A DNA stretch of 64,000 bases, from the NCBI RefSeq assembly GCF_013522825.1, contig NZ_JAAMQZ010000001.1, positions 186,001 through 250,000 on the forward strand, given 5' to 3'. This document shows, in pieces, positions 57,651 to 64,000 of this stretch. The stretch's first letter is position 1; the number at the start of each line of letters is the position of its first letter. The position numbers and the translations under genes were made by a program. Origin of the DNA: Stutzerimonas stutzeri (lineage in GTDB: Bacteria > Pseudomonadota > Gammaproteobacteria > Pseudomonadales > Pseudomonadaceae). A model generated the notes under the pieces. That model did no database searches and was not told the origin of the DNA. It saw only the letters and a list, made by a program, of their open reading frames with translations.

Positions 57651-58187
57651 CTACGGAGACGGCGTGCCTTTGCGGAAGGGGGCAGGCGACTGTTCCGGCG
57701 CGGCCTGGACAGAGGTCGGCTCATCACCCAGGCGAAACGGCTTCGGTGCCTCGTCAGGCAGCCGCCGGGTCGGCGGTTCGATCCGCTCGGGTTCAGGCTC
57801 GGGCCTTTCGCGAATCGCCAGCCAGGCCGCGGCGGCCAGTGCAGCGGCCAGTACCCGATAGATCAGCGAGGCGAGATCGAAGCCGATCAACGCGCCACCA
57901 TCGAGCCACAGCGAAACCAGCCGCCCCAGCACCAGCGCCAGCAGAGTGATCATCAGCATTACCAGCGCCGGTCGTGCCCGCTCGGGCGCACGCGCGGCCC
58001 AAAGCAGGAACAGCGCCAGCCCCAGTTGCAAGCCACCGTAATAGACACGCATATGGCTGACCGAAGCGCTTTCCATGAGCAGCATGCCGTTGAGATTGGC
58101 CATTTCGTAGGGCCGCACCCAATAAGCCAGACTGAGGCCCGCCATGAGCACGGCCTGTACGATCAGCACGAAGCGGGCAAAACGCAT
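57651..58187 (-). CDS. DUF4345-like four-helix membrane protein
   Basis: This 178-residue protein has four hydrophobic helices (FVLIVQAVLMAGLSLAYWV; YGGLQLGLALFLLWAA; LVMLMITLLALVLGRLVSL; IYRVLAAALAAAAWLAI) followed by a proline- and glutamate-rich cytoplasmic tail of about 50 residues (EPEPERIEPPTRRLPDE). The first part resembles the DUF4345 family, whose role is unknown. ATG 58187 has AGGGAG at six bases; the frame is open further upstream but without a fitting site. It is convergent with the P-box protein. Confidence 0.8.
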   Translation of the reverse strand: MRFARFVLIVQAVLMAGLSLAYWVRPYEMANLNGMLLMESASVSHMRVYYGGLQLGLALFLLWAARAPERARPALVMLMITLLALVLGRLVSLWLDGGALIGFDLASLIYRVLAAALAAAAWLAIRERPEPEPERIEPPTRRLPDEAPKPFRLGDEPTSVQAAPEQSPAPFRKGTPSP

Positions 58188-58366
58188 CGAAAACTCCCTT
58201 GATGACTCTCGCACCCCGAGCCCTATCCGACCCGCTCCGCCGGTGTTTGGTTCGCGGCAAACGACGGCATGGCGCGCCGCCAGCTGCGACATTCGCTCAC
58301 AGTCAACCCCTTGGGCAAGTCATGAGCAGGGCGTATCCTTCCCCTATTCTGTTCGGAGGATTCCCC

Positions 58367-58801
58367 ATGCGTCGTCTGCTGCTCGCCACCGTTCTTTTCG
58401 CCGGTCTCGCCCAGGCCGCCGAGCCCATCGCCATCGACGTACACCGCGATGCCAACTGCGGCTGCTGCAAGGACTGGATCAAGCATCTGGAAGACAACGG
58501 CTTTGCCGTGACCGATCACGTCGAACCAAACATGTCTGCAGTCAAGGCCAAGCTCGGCGTGCCGCATCGTCTGGGCTCCTGCCACACCGGCGTGATCGAC
58601 GGCAAGTTCGTCGAAGGCCACGTACCCGCCGCCGACATCCTCAAGCTGCGTGCCCAGCCCGACCTGATCGGCGCGGCGGTTCCGGGCATGCCGATGGGCT
58701 CGCCGGGCATGGAAATGGGCGATCGCAAGGACGCCTATCAGGTCATCGGCCTGAACAAGCAGGGTCGCGAGTCGGTACTTAACAGCTACCCCGGTAACTA
58801 A
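58367..58801 (+). CDS. DUF411 metal-binding periplasmic protein
   Basis: This 144-residue protein has a signal peptide (MRRLLLATVLFAGLAQA) and the DUF411 motif DANCGCCKDWIKHLEDNGF, with the CGCC cysteine cluster and a later SCHTGVIDGKFVEGHVP. A methionine-rich segment (GMPMGSPGMEMG) near residue 115 is typical of copper-handling proteins. A role in binding or delivering copper is likely. CGGAGGA precedes the start. Confidence 0.9.
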   Translation: MRRLLLATVLFAGLAQAAEPIAIDVHRDANCGCCKDWIKHLEDNGFAVTDHVEPNMSAVKAKLGVPHRLGSCHTGVIDGKFVEGHVPAADILKLRAQPDLIGAAVPGMPMGSPGMEMGDRKDAYQVIGLNKQGRESVLNSYPGN

Positions 58802-58855
58802 GCTGGAAGACGAAGCATCCCCCACGCGGAATTTGCGTGTGGCGAAGCAGGTCCA

Positions 58856-58892
58856 AGGGTCTGTTGCGGTTTCTGAAACGGCAACGGACCCT
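58856..58892. terminator. 37-base palindrome similar to the MITE ends
   Basis: AGGGTCTGTTGCGGTTTC and its inverse with two mismatches meet at CTG, followed by TTTT. It can act as terminator for the DUF411 gene. The arms match the terminal repeats of the element at 34121-34386, so it may be an internally deleted copy. Confidence 0.6.
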
Positions 58893-58974
58893 TTTCGTTT
58901 GCGCCCTGTCGCGCCAGCGATGCAGAAGCACGTCACGAACCCTGGCCAGCGAGCCATTTGCGAAGGATGCGAAC

Positions 58975-59826
58975 ATGCGTTGGAAAAAGGCGCGGCGCAG
59001 CGACAACGTAGTGGATGCCAGGGGCGGCAGTCGTGGCGGTCGGCTGAGCCTCGCCGGTATCGCCGTGGTCGTGGTGATCGGCCTGCTGTCCGGCCAGGAC
59101 CCGCTGCAGATCCTCGGCCAACTGGCCAACCAGAGCGGTTCGCTCCCTACCCAGCAGGACAGCCCGGCAGCCAATGGCGATGATCCTCAGATAGCCTTTG
59201 TCCAGGCCATCCTCGGCGATACCGAAGACACCTGGCGCGCGCTGTTCCGGCAATCCGGCGGGCAGTATCGCGATCCGACGCTGGTGCTGTTTCGCGGCGG
59301 CGTCAACTCGGCCTGCGGTTTCGCCAGTTCCGCCGTGGGTCCTTTCTACTGCCCCGGCGACCAGCAGGTTTACCTGGACCTGCAGTTCTTCGACGAAATG
59401 GCCTCGCGCTTCGCAGTGGCCGGCGATTTCGCCCAGGCCTACGTAATCGCCCACGAAGTCGGCCATCACGTGCAGACCCTGCTGGGCATATCCCGGCAGA
59501 TGCAGGCGGCGCGTCAGCGCGGCGCACGGATGGAAGGCGACAACGGCCTGCTGGTGCGCCAGGAGTTGCAGGCCGACTGCTTCGCCGGCGTCTGGGCCTA
59601 TCACGCCCAGCAACGCCATGACTGGCTCGAAGAAGGCGATCTGGAGGATGCACTGAACGCCGCCAGTGCCATCGGTGACGACCGCCTGCAGCAGCAGAGC
59701 CAGGGCCGGGTCGTCCCCGATGCCTTCACCCACGGCACCTCGGCGCAGCGGATGAAATGGTTTCGGACCGGTTTTGACAGCGGCGAACCGGCGCGCTGCG
59801 ATACCTTCCAGACATCGCGCCTGTAG
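58975..59826 (+). CDS. YpfJ-family neutral zinc metallopeptidase
   Basis: This 283-residue protein has one N-terminal membrane helix (about 24-40, RLSLAGIAVVVVIGLLSG), preceded by a short charged stretch MRWKKARRSDNVVDARG. The peptidase domain has the zinc motif AHEVGHHVQTLLG (HExxH) near residue 157 and ELQADCFAGVWAYHA further on, as in the YpfJ family of unknown substrate. The region faces the periplasm by topology. ATG 58975 follows GAAGGA; the frame is open through the palindrome upstream, but this is not likely coding. Confidence 0.92.
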   Translation: MRWKKARRSDNVVDARGGSRGGRLSLAGIAVVVVIGLLSGQDPLQILGQLANQSGSLPTQQDSPAANGDDPQIAFVQAILGDTEDTWRALFRQSGGQYRDPTLVLFRGGVNSACGFASSAVGPFYCPGDQQVYLDLQFFDEMASRFAVAGDFAQAYVIAHEVGHHVQTLLGISRQMQAARQRGARMEGDNGLLVRQELQADCFAGVWAYHAQQRHDWLEEGDLEDALNAASAIGDDRLQQQSQGRVVPDAFTHGTSAQRMKWFRTGFDSGEPARCDTFQTSRL

Positions 59827-59832
59827 CTCGCC

Positions 59833-60165
59833 TCAACCGATCCAGCTGAACACGGGCGCATCCGCGCCACTCTGTACCCGCACCTGCGCGCTGTGACGCA
59901 AACGCACCAGCAGGCGCTTGCCGGCCTGGGCGCTACCGGCCATGGCTTCGAGCTGCGCCAGCAACTGCGGACCATCCACCTGCCCCGCTTCGCGCACCAG
60001 CTGCAACGCGGCAAGCCAGAGGTCGTCCGACTCTGTGGCGCGCGCGGGCTGTCCACCCCGGACAAGATCCGGCAACTGCTGCGCCAGTTGCGCCCAGTCC
60101 TGATCATCCATCTCGATGCTGAGATCCACTGATAGCTCGCCGATATGGCCGCGAATTCGAATCAC
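59833..60165 (-). CDS. Hypothetical protein, 110 residues
   Basis: I do not recognise a family. The product starts MIRIRGHIGELSVDLSIEMD, a beta-rich N-terminus, then an acidic stretch, followed by amphipathic helices (LWLAALQLVREAG; LLAQLEAMAG) and a basic segment RLLVRLRHSAQVRV. It has no signal or membrane helix and its base usage resembles its neighbours. It is convergent with the metallopeptidase (six bases between stops) and divergent from the zinc operon. Codon pattern and clean flanks make a real gene likely. Confidence 0.65.
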   Translation of the reverse strand: MIRIRGHIGELSVDLSIEMDDQDWAQLAQQLPDLVRGGQPARATESDDLWLAALQLVREAGQVDGPQLLAQLEAMAGSAQAGKRLLVRLRHSAQVRVQSGADAPVFSWIG

Positions 60166-60233
60166 CTGCGTGTCTCCTGGAAAAATCAGCGGAATGCTCC
60201 CATGCCACGCCAGGGCTGGCCAGCCGCACCTTC

Positions 60234-60253
60234 TTGTTATAATGTAACGATAA
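60234..60253 (+). promoter_or_regulatory. Zur-like operator and -10 before the zinc operon
   Basis: TTGTTATAATGTAACGATAA overlaps a perfect -10 TATAAT (60238-60243). GTTATAATGTAAC resembles the Zur-box core GTTATA-N-TATAAC type, and it sits 17-36 bases before the DUF2796 start. Overlap with the -10 is what a zinc-loaded Zur repressor needs. Confidence 0.6.
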
Positions 60254-60269
60254 CTTCAAGGAGACCGAC

Positions 60270-60839
60270 ATGCGCCACCTGCTGCTTGCCCTTCCCTTCG
60301 CCCTGCTGCCAGCCATCACACATGCCGGCGAGCATCATCACCACGACCATCATCACGACGAGCATGCCAGCCTCGGCACCCACGAACACGGCGTCGCCCA
60401 GCTTGACGCGGCGCTGGAGGGCACGCGCCTGGAAATCGAACTGCGCAGCCCGGCGGTGAACCTGCTGGGCTTCGAGCATGCTCCCAACAATGCCGCAGAC
60501 AAGCACAAGGTGGCAGACACGCGCGCGCAACTGGAGCAGCCGGACAGACTGTTCGGTCTGTCGACCGAAGCCGGCTGCAGACTCGATGAAACCAGCCTGG
60601 AAAGCCCGCTGTTCGCAGAAGGCGGCCATGATCATGCACAGCATGACGCCGGCATGCACAGCGATATCCATGCTCGATATCGCTATAGCTGCAGCGCGCC
60701 GGATGCGTTACCCGGTCTGGACCTTCAGGAATTGTTCGAGGCCTTTCCCGGCACCGAGAAGATCCAGGCGCAGGTCATCGGGCCGAACGGGCAGCAGGGC
60801 AAGCTACTGCGCGCCGAGAAGGCGCGGATAACGTTCTGA
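60270..60839 (+). CDS. DUF2796 periplasmic zinc-binding protein (ZrgA-like)
   Basis: This 189-residue protein has a signal peptide (MRHLLLALPFALLPAITHA) and a histidine-rich start GEHHHHDHHHDEH, with a second His cluster (GGHDHAQHDAGMHSD) near residue 118. The part between reads LDAALEGTRLEIELRSPAVNLLGFEHAP, the DUF2796 hallmark. ZrgA of Vibrio cholerae, the same family, helps zinc uptake. Here it heads an ABC operon behind a Zur-like site. Confidence 0.9.
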   Translation: MRHLLLALPFALLPAITHAGEHHHHDHHHDEHASLGTHEHGVAQLDAALEGTRLEIELRSPAVNLLGFEHAPNNAADKHKVADTRAQLEQPDRLFGLSTEAGCRLDETSLESPLFAEGGHDHAQHDAGMHSDIHARYRYSCSAPDALPGLDLQELFEAFPGTEKIQAQVIGPNGQQGKLLRAEKARITF

Positions 60840-60910
60840 TACAGGATGCCCGCCTGGCCTCTGCCCAAGGCAGTACACTCCGGCTTGCCGGCCACATCCA
60901 GATTCTGCCC

Positions 60911-61615
60911 ATGACTGCGCTGCTAGAACTTCATCAACTCGGTTTCGCCTGGCCTGGCCAGGCGGAGCTGCTGGACATCCCCACGTTCGTACTGGAACGC
61001 AACCAGAGCCTGTTCCTCAGAGGCCCCTCCGGCAGTGGCAAGACTACCCTGCTCGGGTTGATTGGCGGCGTGCAGAAAGCCGGGCGCGGAACAGTCCGCC
61101 TGCTGGACGAGGATCTCGGCGCGCTTTCGGCAAGCGCGCGGGATAGCTTTCGGGTCGATCACACCGGCTATATCTTCCAGCAGTTCAACCTGCTGCCCTT
61201 TCTTTCCGTGGCTGAGAACGTCGCGCTGCCCTGCCATTTCTCGCACCTGCGCAGCGAGCGGGCACGCGAGCGCTACGGCAGCGTCGAGCAGGCCGCTACC
61301 AGCCTGCTCACCCACCTTGGCCTGCCGGTCGAATTGTCCGGACGCCGCGCCGAGTCGCTTTCCATCGGCCAGCAGCAACGCGTCGCTGCGGCGCGCGCAC
61401 TGATCGGTCAGCCCGAACTGGTGATCGCCGACGAGCCCACCTCGGCGCTGGATGCCGACAACCGCGAAGCCTTCCTGCAACTGCTGTTCGCTGAATGCCA
61501 GGCCGCCGGGTCGAGCCTGCTGTTCGTCAGTCATGACCAGAGCCTGGCCCCCCTGTTCGACCGCAACCTGTCGCTGGCCGAGCTCAACCGCGCCGCGCAC
61601 CCTGCGGAGGCATGA
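60911..61615 (+). CDS. ABC transporter ATP-binding protein (zinc-linked operon)
   Basis: This 234-residue ATPase belongs to the LolD/MacB class. Walker A is GPSGSGKTTLLGL, the Q-loop lies in YIFQQFNLLPFL, the signature is LSIGQQQRVAAARAL (in place of LSGGQQQR), and Walker B is LVIADEPTSALD. It pairs with the FtsX-like permease that starts two bases after its stop, so together they form a MacB-like exporter or mechanotransmitter rather than a classic importer. Confidence 0.93.
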   Translation: MTALLELHQLGFAWPGQAELLDIPTFVLERNQSLFLRGPSGSGKTTLLGLIGGVQKAGRGTVRLLDEDLGALSASARDSFRVDHTGYIFQQFNLLPFLSVAENVALPCHFSHLRSERARERYGSVEQAATSLLTHLGLPVELSGRRAESLSIGQQQRVAAARALIGQPELVIADEPTSALDADNREAFLQLLFAECQAAGSSLLFVSHDQSLAPLFDRNLSLAELNRAAHPAEA

Positions 61616-61617
61616 CG

Positions 61618-62883
61618 ATGTTCCTGTTGCGCCTGGCGCTGGCGAGCCTGAACAACCGCCGCTTCACCGCCCTGCTCACGGTATTCGCCATCGCACTGTC
61701 GGTGTGCCTGCTGCTCGCCGTCGAGCGGGTGCGCAATGAAACCCGCGCCAGTTTCGCCAGTACCATCAGCGGCACCGACCTTGTCGTCGGCGCCCGCTCC
61801 GGCTCGGTGAACCTGCTGCTCTATTCGGTGTTCCGCATCGGCAATGCCACCAACAATATTCGCTGGGAGAGCTTCGAGCATTTCGCCAATCATCCACGCA
61901 CGAGCTGGGCGATCCCCATTTCTCTCGGCGACTCCCATCGCGGTTATCGGGTAATGGGCACCAGCGAAGCCTATTTCGAGCACTACCGCTACGGTCGCAA
62001 ACAGGCCCTGCAACTGGCCGAAGGCCGCCCCTTCGGCGAAGATCCTTTCGAGGTGGTGCTGGGCGCCGAAGTGGCCAAGGCGCTGAATTACAGGCTCGAT
62101 GATCAGCTGGTGCTGGCTCATGGCGTCGCCGCGGTCAGCCTGGTCCGGCATGACGACAAGCCCTTTCGCGTGGCAGGCATCCTGCAACGCACCGGCACTC
62201 CGGTCGACCGCACGTTGCATATCAGCCTGGCCGGCATGGAGGCGCTGCATATTGACTGGCAGCACGGCATGCCGGCGCGCGGCGCGGCGCGCATCGATGC
62301 CGAGCAGGCCCGCCAGCTGGACCTGCAGCCGCAACAGATCACCGCCTTCCTGCTCGGTCTGGACAGCCGCATCGCCACCTTCACCCTGCAGCGCGAGATC
62401 AATCAGCATCCTGGCGAGCCGCTGCTGGCAGTGCTGCCCGGCGTAGCCCTGCAGGAACTCTGGAGCCTGATGGGTACGGCGGAAAAGGCGCTGTTCGTGG
62501 TTTCGCTGTTCGTCGTCTTCACCGGGCTGATCGGCATGCTCACGGCAATTCTCACCAGTCTCAACGAACGGCGTCGGGAAATGGCCATTCTGCGTTCGGT
62601 CGGCGCCCGCCCCTGGCATATCGCCGGGCTGCTGCTGGCCGAGGCTTTCAGCCTGGCGCTGGCCGGCGTGCTGTTCGGCCTGCTGCTTCTTTATCTGGCC
62701 ATTGCGGTTGCCCAGTCGCCGTTGCAAAGTCATTACGGGCTCTACCTGCCGCTGGCCTGGCCGAGCGCCTACGAATGGTCGCTGCTGGGCGGCATCCTGC
62801 TGGCCGGGCTGCTGGTAGGCAGCGTGCCGGCCTGGCAGGCATACCGGCAATCCCTGGCCGACGGTCTGTCGATCCGCTCATGA
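61618..62883 (+). CDS. FtsX/MacB-like ABC permease (zinc-linked operon)
   Basis: This 421-residue permease has one N-terminal helix (about 18-38), a large periplasmic domain (about 40-280), then three helices near the C-terminus, including FVVSLFVVFTGLIGMLTAIL and ERRREMAILRSVGARPWHI, the motif of FtsX-type permeases. ATG 61618 is seven bases after GGAGG; an overlapping ATG at 61612 lies too close to it. It overlaps the DUF3299 gene by four bases. Confidence 0.92.
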   Translation: MFLLRLALASLNNRRFTALLTVFAIALSVCLLLAVERVRNETRASFASTISGTDLVVGARSGSVNLLLYSVFRIGNATNNIRWESFEHFANHPRTSWAIPISLGDSHRGYRVMGTSEAYFEHYRYGRKQALQLAEGRPFGEDPFEVVLGAEVAKALNYRLDDQLVLAHGVAAVSLVRHDDKPFRVAGILQRTGTPVDRTLHISLAGMEALHIDWQHGMPARGAARIDAEQARQLDLQPQQITAFLLGLDSRIATFTLQREINQHPGEPLLAVLPGVALQELWSLMGTAEKALFVVSLFVVFTGLIGMLTAILTSLNERRREMAILRSVGARPWHIAGLLLAEAFSLALAGVLFGLLLLYLAIAVAQSPLQSHYGLYLPLAWPSAYEWSLLGGILLAGLLVGSVPAWQAYRQSLADGLSIRS

Positions 62884-63404
62884 GAAAAGCCATGCCACGC
62901 CTGCTGCTTGCCGCACTCTTCGCCCTTGTCGCTTCCCTTGCCTCAGCCGAGGTGCGCGAACTGCAATGGGCTGATCTGATCCCCGAGGGCGCCCCGCCGC
63001 CGCCCCCACCCCTGGCGCTACATGACCTGTCGCAACTGGCCGATGCCCTGGCCGCCGAAAGCGGACCTGCCGCGCCGCAGCAGTCCCCGGCGGAGCCGGT
63101 GGTCGAAGCGCTGGACGGCATCCGTGCCCGGCTACCGGGTTATATCGTGCCACTGGAAATCAGCGAGGAAGGACGGGTAACGGAGTTTCTTCTGGTGCCC
63201 TACTTCGGCGCCTGCATCCATGTACCGCCACCGCCGTCGAACCAGATCGTACACGCGACCAGCGAACTGGGGGTGAAGATGGATGCGCTCTATCAGCCCT
63301 TCTGGATCGAGGGGCCGCTCAGGGTCGAACACGCCAGCAGCGAACTGGCCGAAGCCGGCTATCGCATGGACGCTCAGAAAATCAGGATCTACGAGCTGGA
63401 ATAG
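62880..63404 (+). CDS. DUF3299 periplasmic protein
   Basis: This 174-residue protein has a signal peptide (ending ALFALVASLASA) and the DUF3299 pattern: RELQWADLIPEG, later GYIVPLE, LLVPYFGACIHVPPPPSNQ with a conserved cysteine and histidine, and MDALYQPFWIEGPLRVE. The Cys-x-His pair may bind a metal. It is last in the DUF2796-ABC operon, with ATGA overlap to the permease gene; function is probably linked to zinc handling. Confidence 0.9.
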   Translation: MRKAMPRLLLAALFALVASLASAEVRELQWADLIPEGAPPPPPPLALHDLSQLADALAAESGPAAPQQSPAEPVVEALDGIRARLPGYIVPLEISEEGRVTEFLLVPYFGACIHVPPPPSNQIVHATSELGVKMDALYQPFWIEGPLRVEHASSELAEAGYRMDAQKIRIYELE

Positions 63405-63411
63405 GCGTCGG

Positions 63412-63486
63412 GCAGGAACGGGCCATGCCCGTGAAGCAAATCATGCCAGCAGGCTGGCCATGTTCGTGGGAATGGCCCACTCCTAC
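63412..63486. repeat. REP-like inverted pair, GGAACGGGCCATGCCCGTGAA family
   Basis: GCAGGAACGGGCCATGCCCG at the left is matched inversely by TGGGAATGGCCCACTCCTAC at the right. It lies between the convergent DUF3299 and TPR-like genes and resembles 39721-39796 and 26707-26772. Confidence 0.6.
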
Positions 63487-63534
63487 GGCAGCCTTGCCTG
63501 GAGGTACGCAGGGCATTCGTGGCCGCTAAATCGT

Positions 63535-64000
63535 TCAGTTGACGCTGGCGATCTGCCGCTCGCGCTGGAAGCTCAGTTCGCCCTCGGCCCACTCGCGCCA
63601 GACGCGCACCTTGCTTCGCTCGGCGCCCGCCCGTTCGGCCTGTTTCAAGGCATCGAGACCGGCTTGCCAGTGTGCCTGCTCAAGCTCCAGTTGCGCGACG
63701 TTCAGCCAGAACTTGGCGCTACCGGACTGCTCGGCCAGCTCACGGTAGATGCGCGCCGCCGGCGAGCGCTCACGAGCCTGCCACCAGAGCATGCCAAGCC
63801 GCTCACGGCGCGCTGCATTGCTCGCCAGCAGGCCCGACTCCAGCATGCCCTGGAGCAGCTTCGCCCCCTGCCAGGGCTGTTCCGCCGCGCTGGCCAGCAG
63901 CACCAGATTGTCCAGCTCCGACTCACTGAAACGCACACCCTTGGCATGGGCGGCGCGCAAGGTGGCCAGGGCCTTGCCCTCGGCACCGGCCAGCTGTTGC
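63535..64000 (-). CDS. TPR-like protein, C-terminal part (runs off window)
   Basis: The frame runs from the right window edge to a TGA at 63535; 154 residues are visible and no start is in reach. The sequence is a string of helical pairs with TPR-like spacing: LDNLVLLASAAEQPWQGAKLL, AARIYRELAEQSGSAKFWLN, WQAGLDALKQAERAGAER. It ends QRERQIASVN. Proteins of this kind stand at the end of some ExbB-ExbD-TonB operons in Pseudomonas, but nothing upstream is visible to support that. Confidence 0.7.
   Translation of the reverse strand, partial: QQLAGAEGKALATLRAAHAKGVRFSESELDNLVLLASAAEQPWQGAKLLQGMLESGLLASNAARRERLGMLWWQARERSPAARIYRELAEQSGSAKFWLNVAQLELEQAHWQAGLDALKQAERAGAERSKVRVWREWAEGELSFQRERQIASVN

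Overview
The window is GC-rich, densely coded proteobacterial chromosome. Gene content points to a denitrifying or nitrate-respiring Pseudomonas, most like the mendocina/oleovorans/stutzeri side of the genus. The clues are a siaABCD operon, a narXL / narK-narK-narGHJI / moa cluster in the P. aeruginosa order, norCB with norQ and norD, an ANR-type cytochrome c peroxidase promoter, and several families of REP-like intergenic palindromes. The species call is inference. I see no rRNA, tRNA, CRISPR array, prophage or complete insertion sequence; mobile DNA is limited to REP-like repeats and one MITE-like element.

Left part (1-9.6 kb): the 5' part of a Lon-like protease, a diheme cytochrome c peroxidase behind a perfect ANR box, then a nitric oxide reductase operon: cupin, 36-residue membrane protein, norC, norB, norQ, norD. 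NorC is about twice the usual length and carries a second c-type haem domain. NorB lacks one of the conserved active-site-region glutamates. After mscL come a YdcH-like small protein and a CopD-like membrane protein, each next to an ANR-like site.

Middle (9.6-41 kb): mostly housekeeping and signalling genes. These are radA, a PilZ protein, an ICMT-like methyltransferase, glyA, a PAS-GGDEF-EAL protein, ettA, siaABCD, gluconokinase, gdhA, ferredoxin-NADP reductase and rlmG. They are followed by a tandem pair of class A beta-lactamase-like serine hydrolases, an acyltransferase, a three-subunit molybdenum hydroxylase of PaoABC type, a 266-bp MITE-like element, an AzgA-type purine permease, trmA, cytochrome b561 and molybdenum cofactor genes (moeA, moaB, moaA).

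Right part (41-58 kb): respiratory nitrate reduction. On the minus strand are narK, a universal stress protein gene, a second narK, narGHJI and a parvulin-type PPIase, leading towards moaA. Divergent from these are narX and narL, then a porin behind an ANR-like box and a secreted protein with two NarX/PilJ-type P-box repeats. Sensing, transport, reduction, enzyme maturation and cofactor synthesis for nitrate thus lie together, while NO removal lies about 35 kb away.

Right end (58-64 kb): a DUF411 metal-binding protein, a YpfJ-like zinc metallopeptidase, and a four-gene operon (DUF2796, ABC ATPase, FtsX-like permease, DUF3299) behind a Zur-like operator, probably for zinc homeostasis. A TPR-like gene runs off the window.
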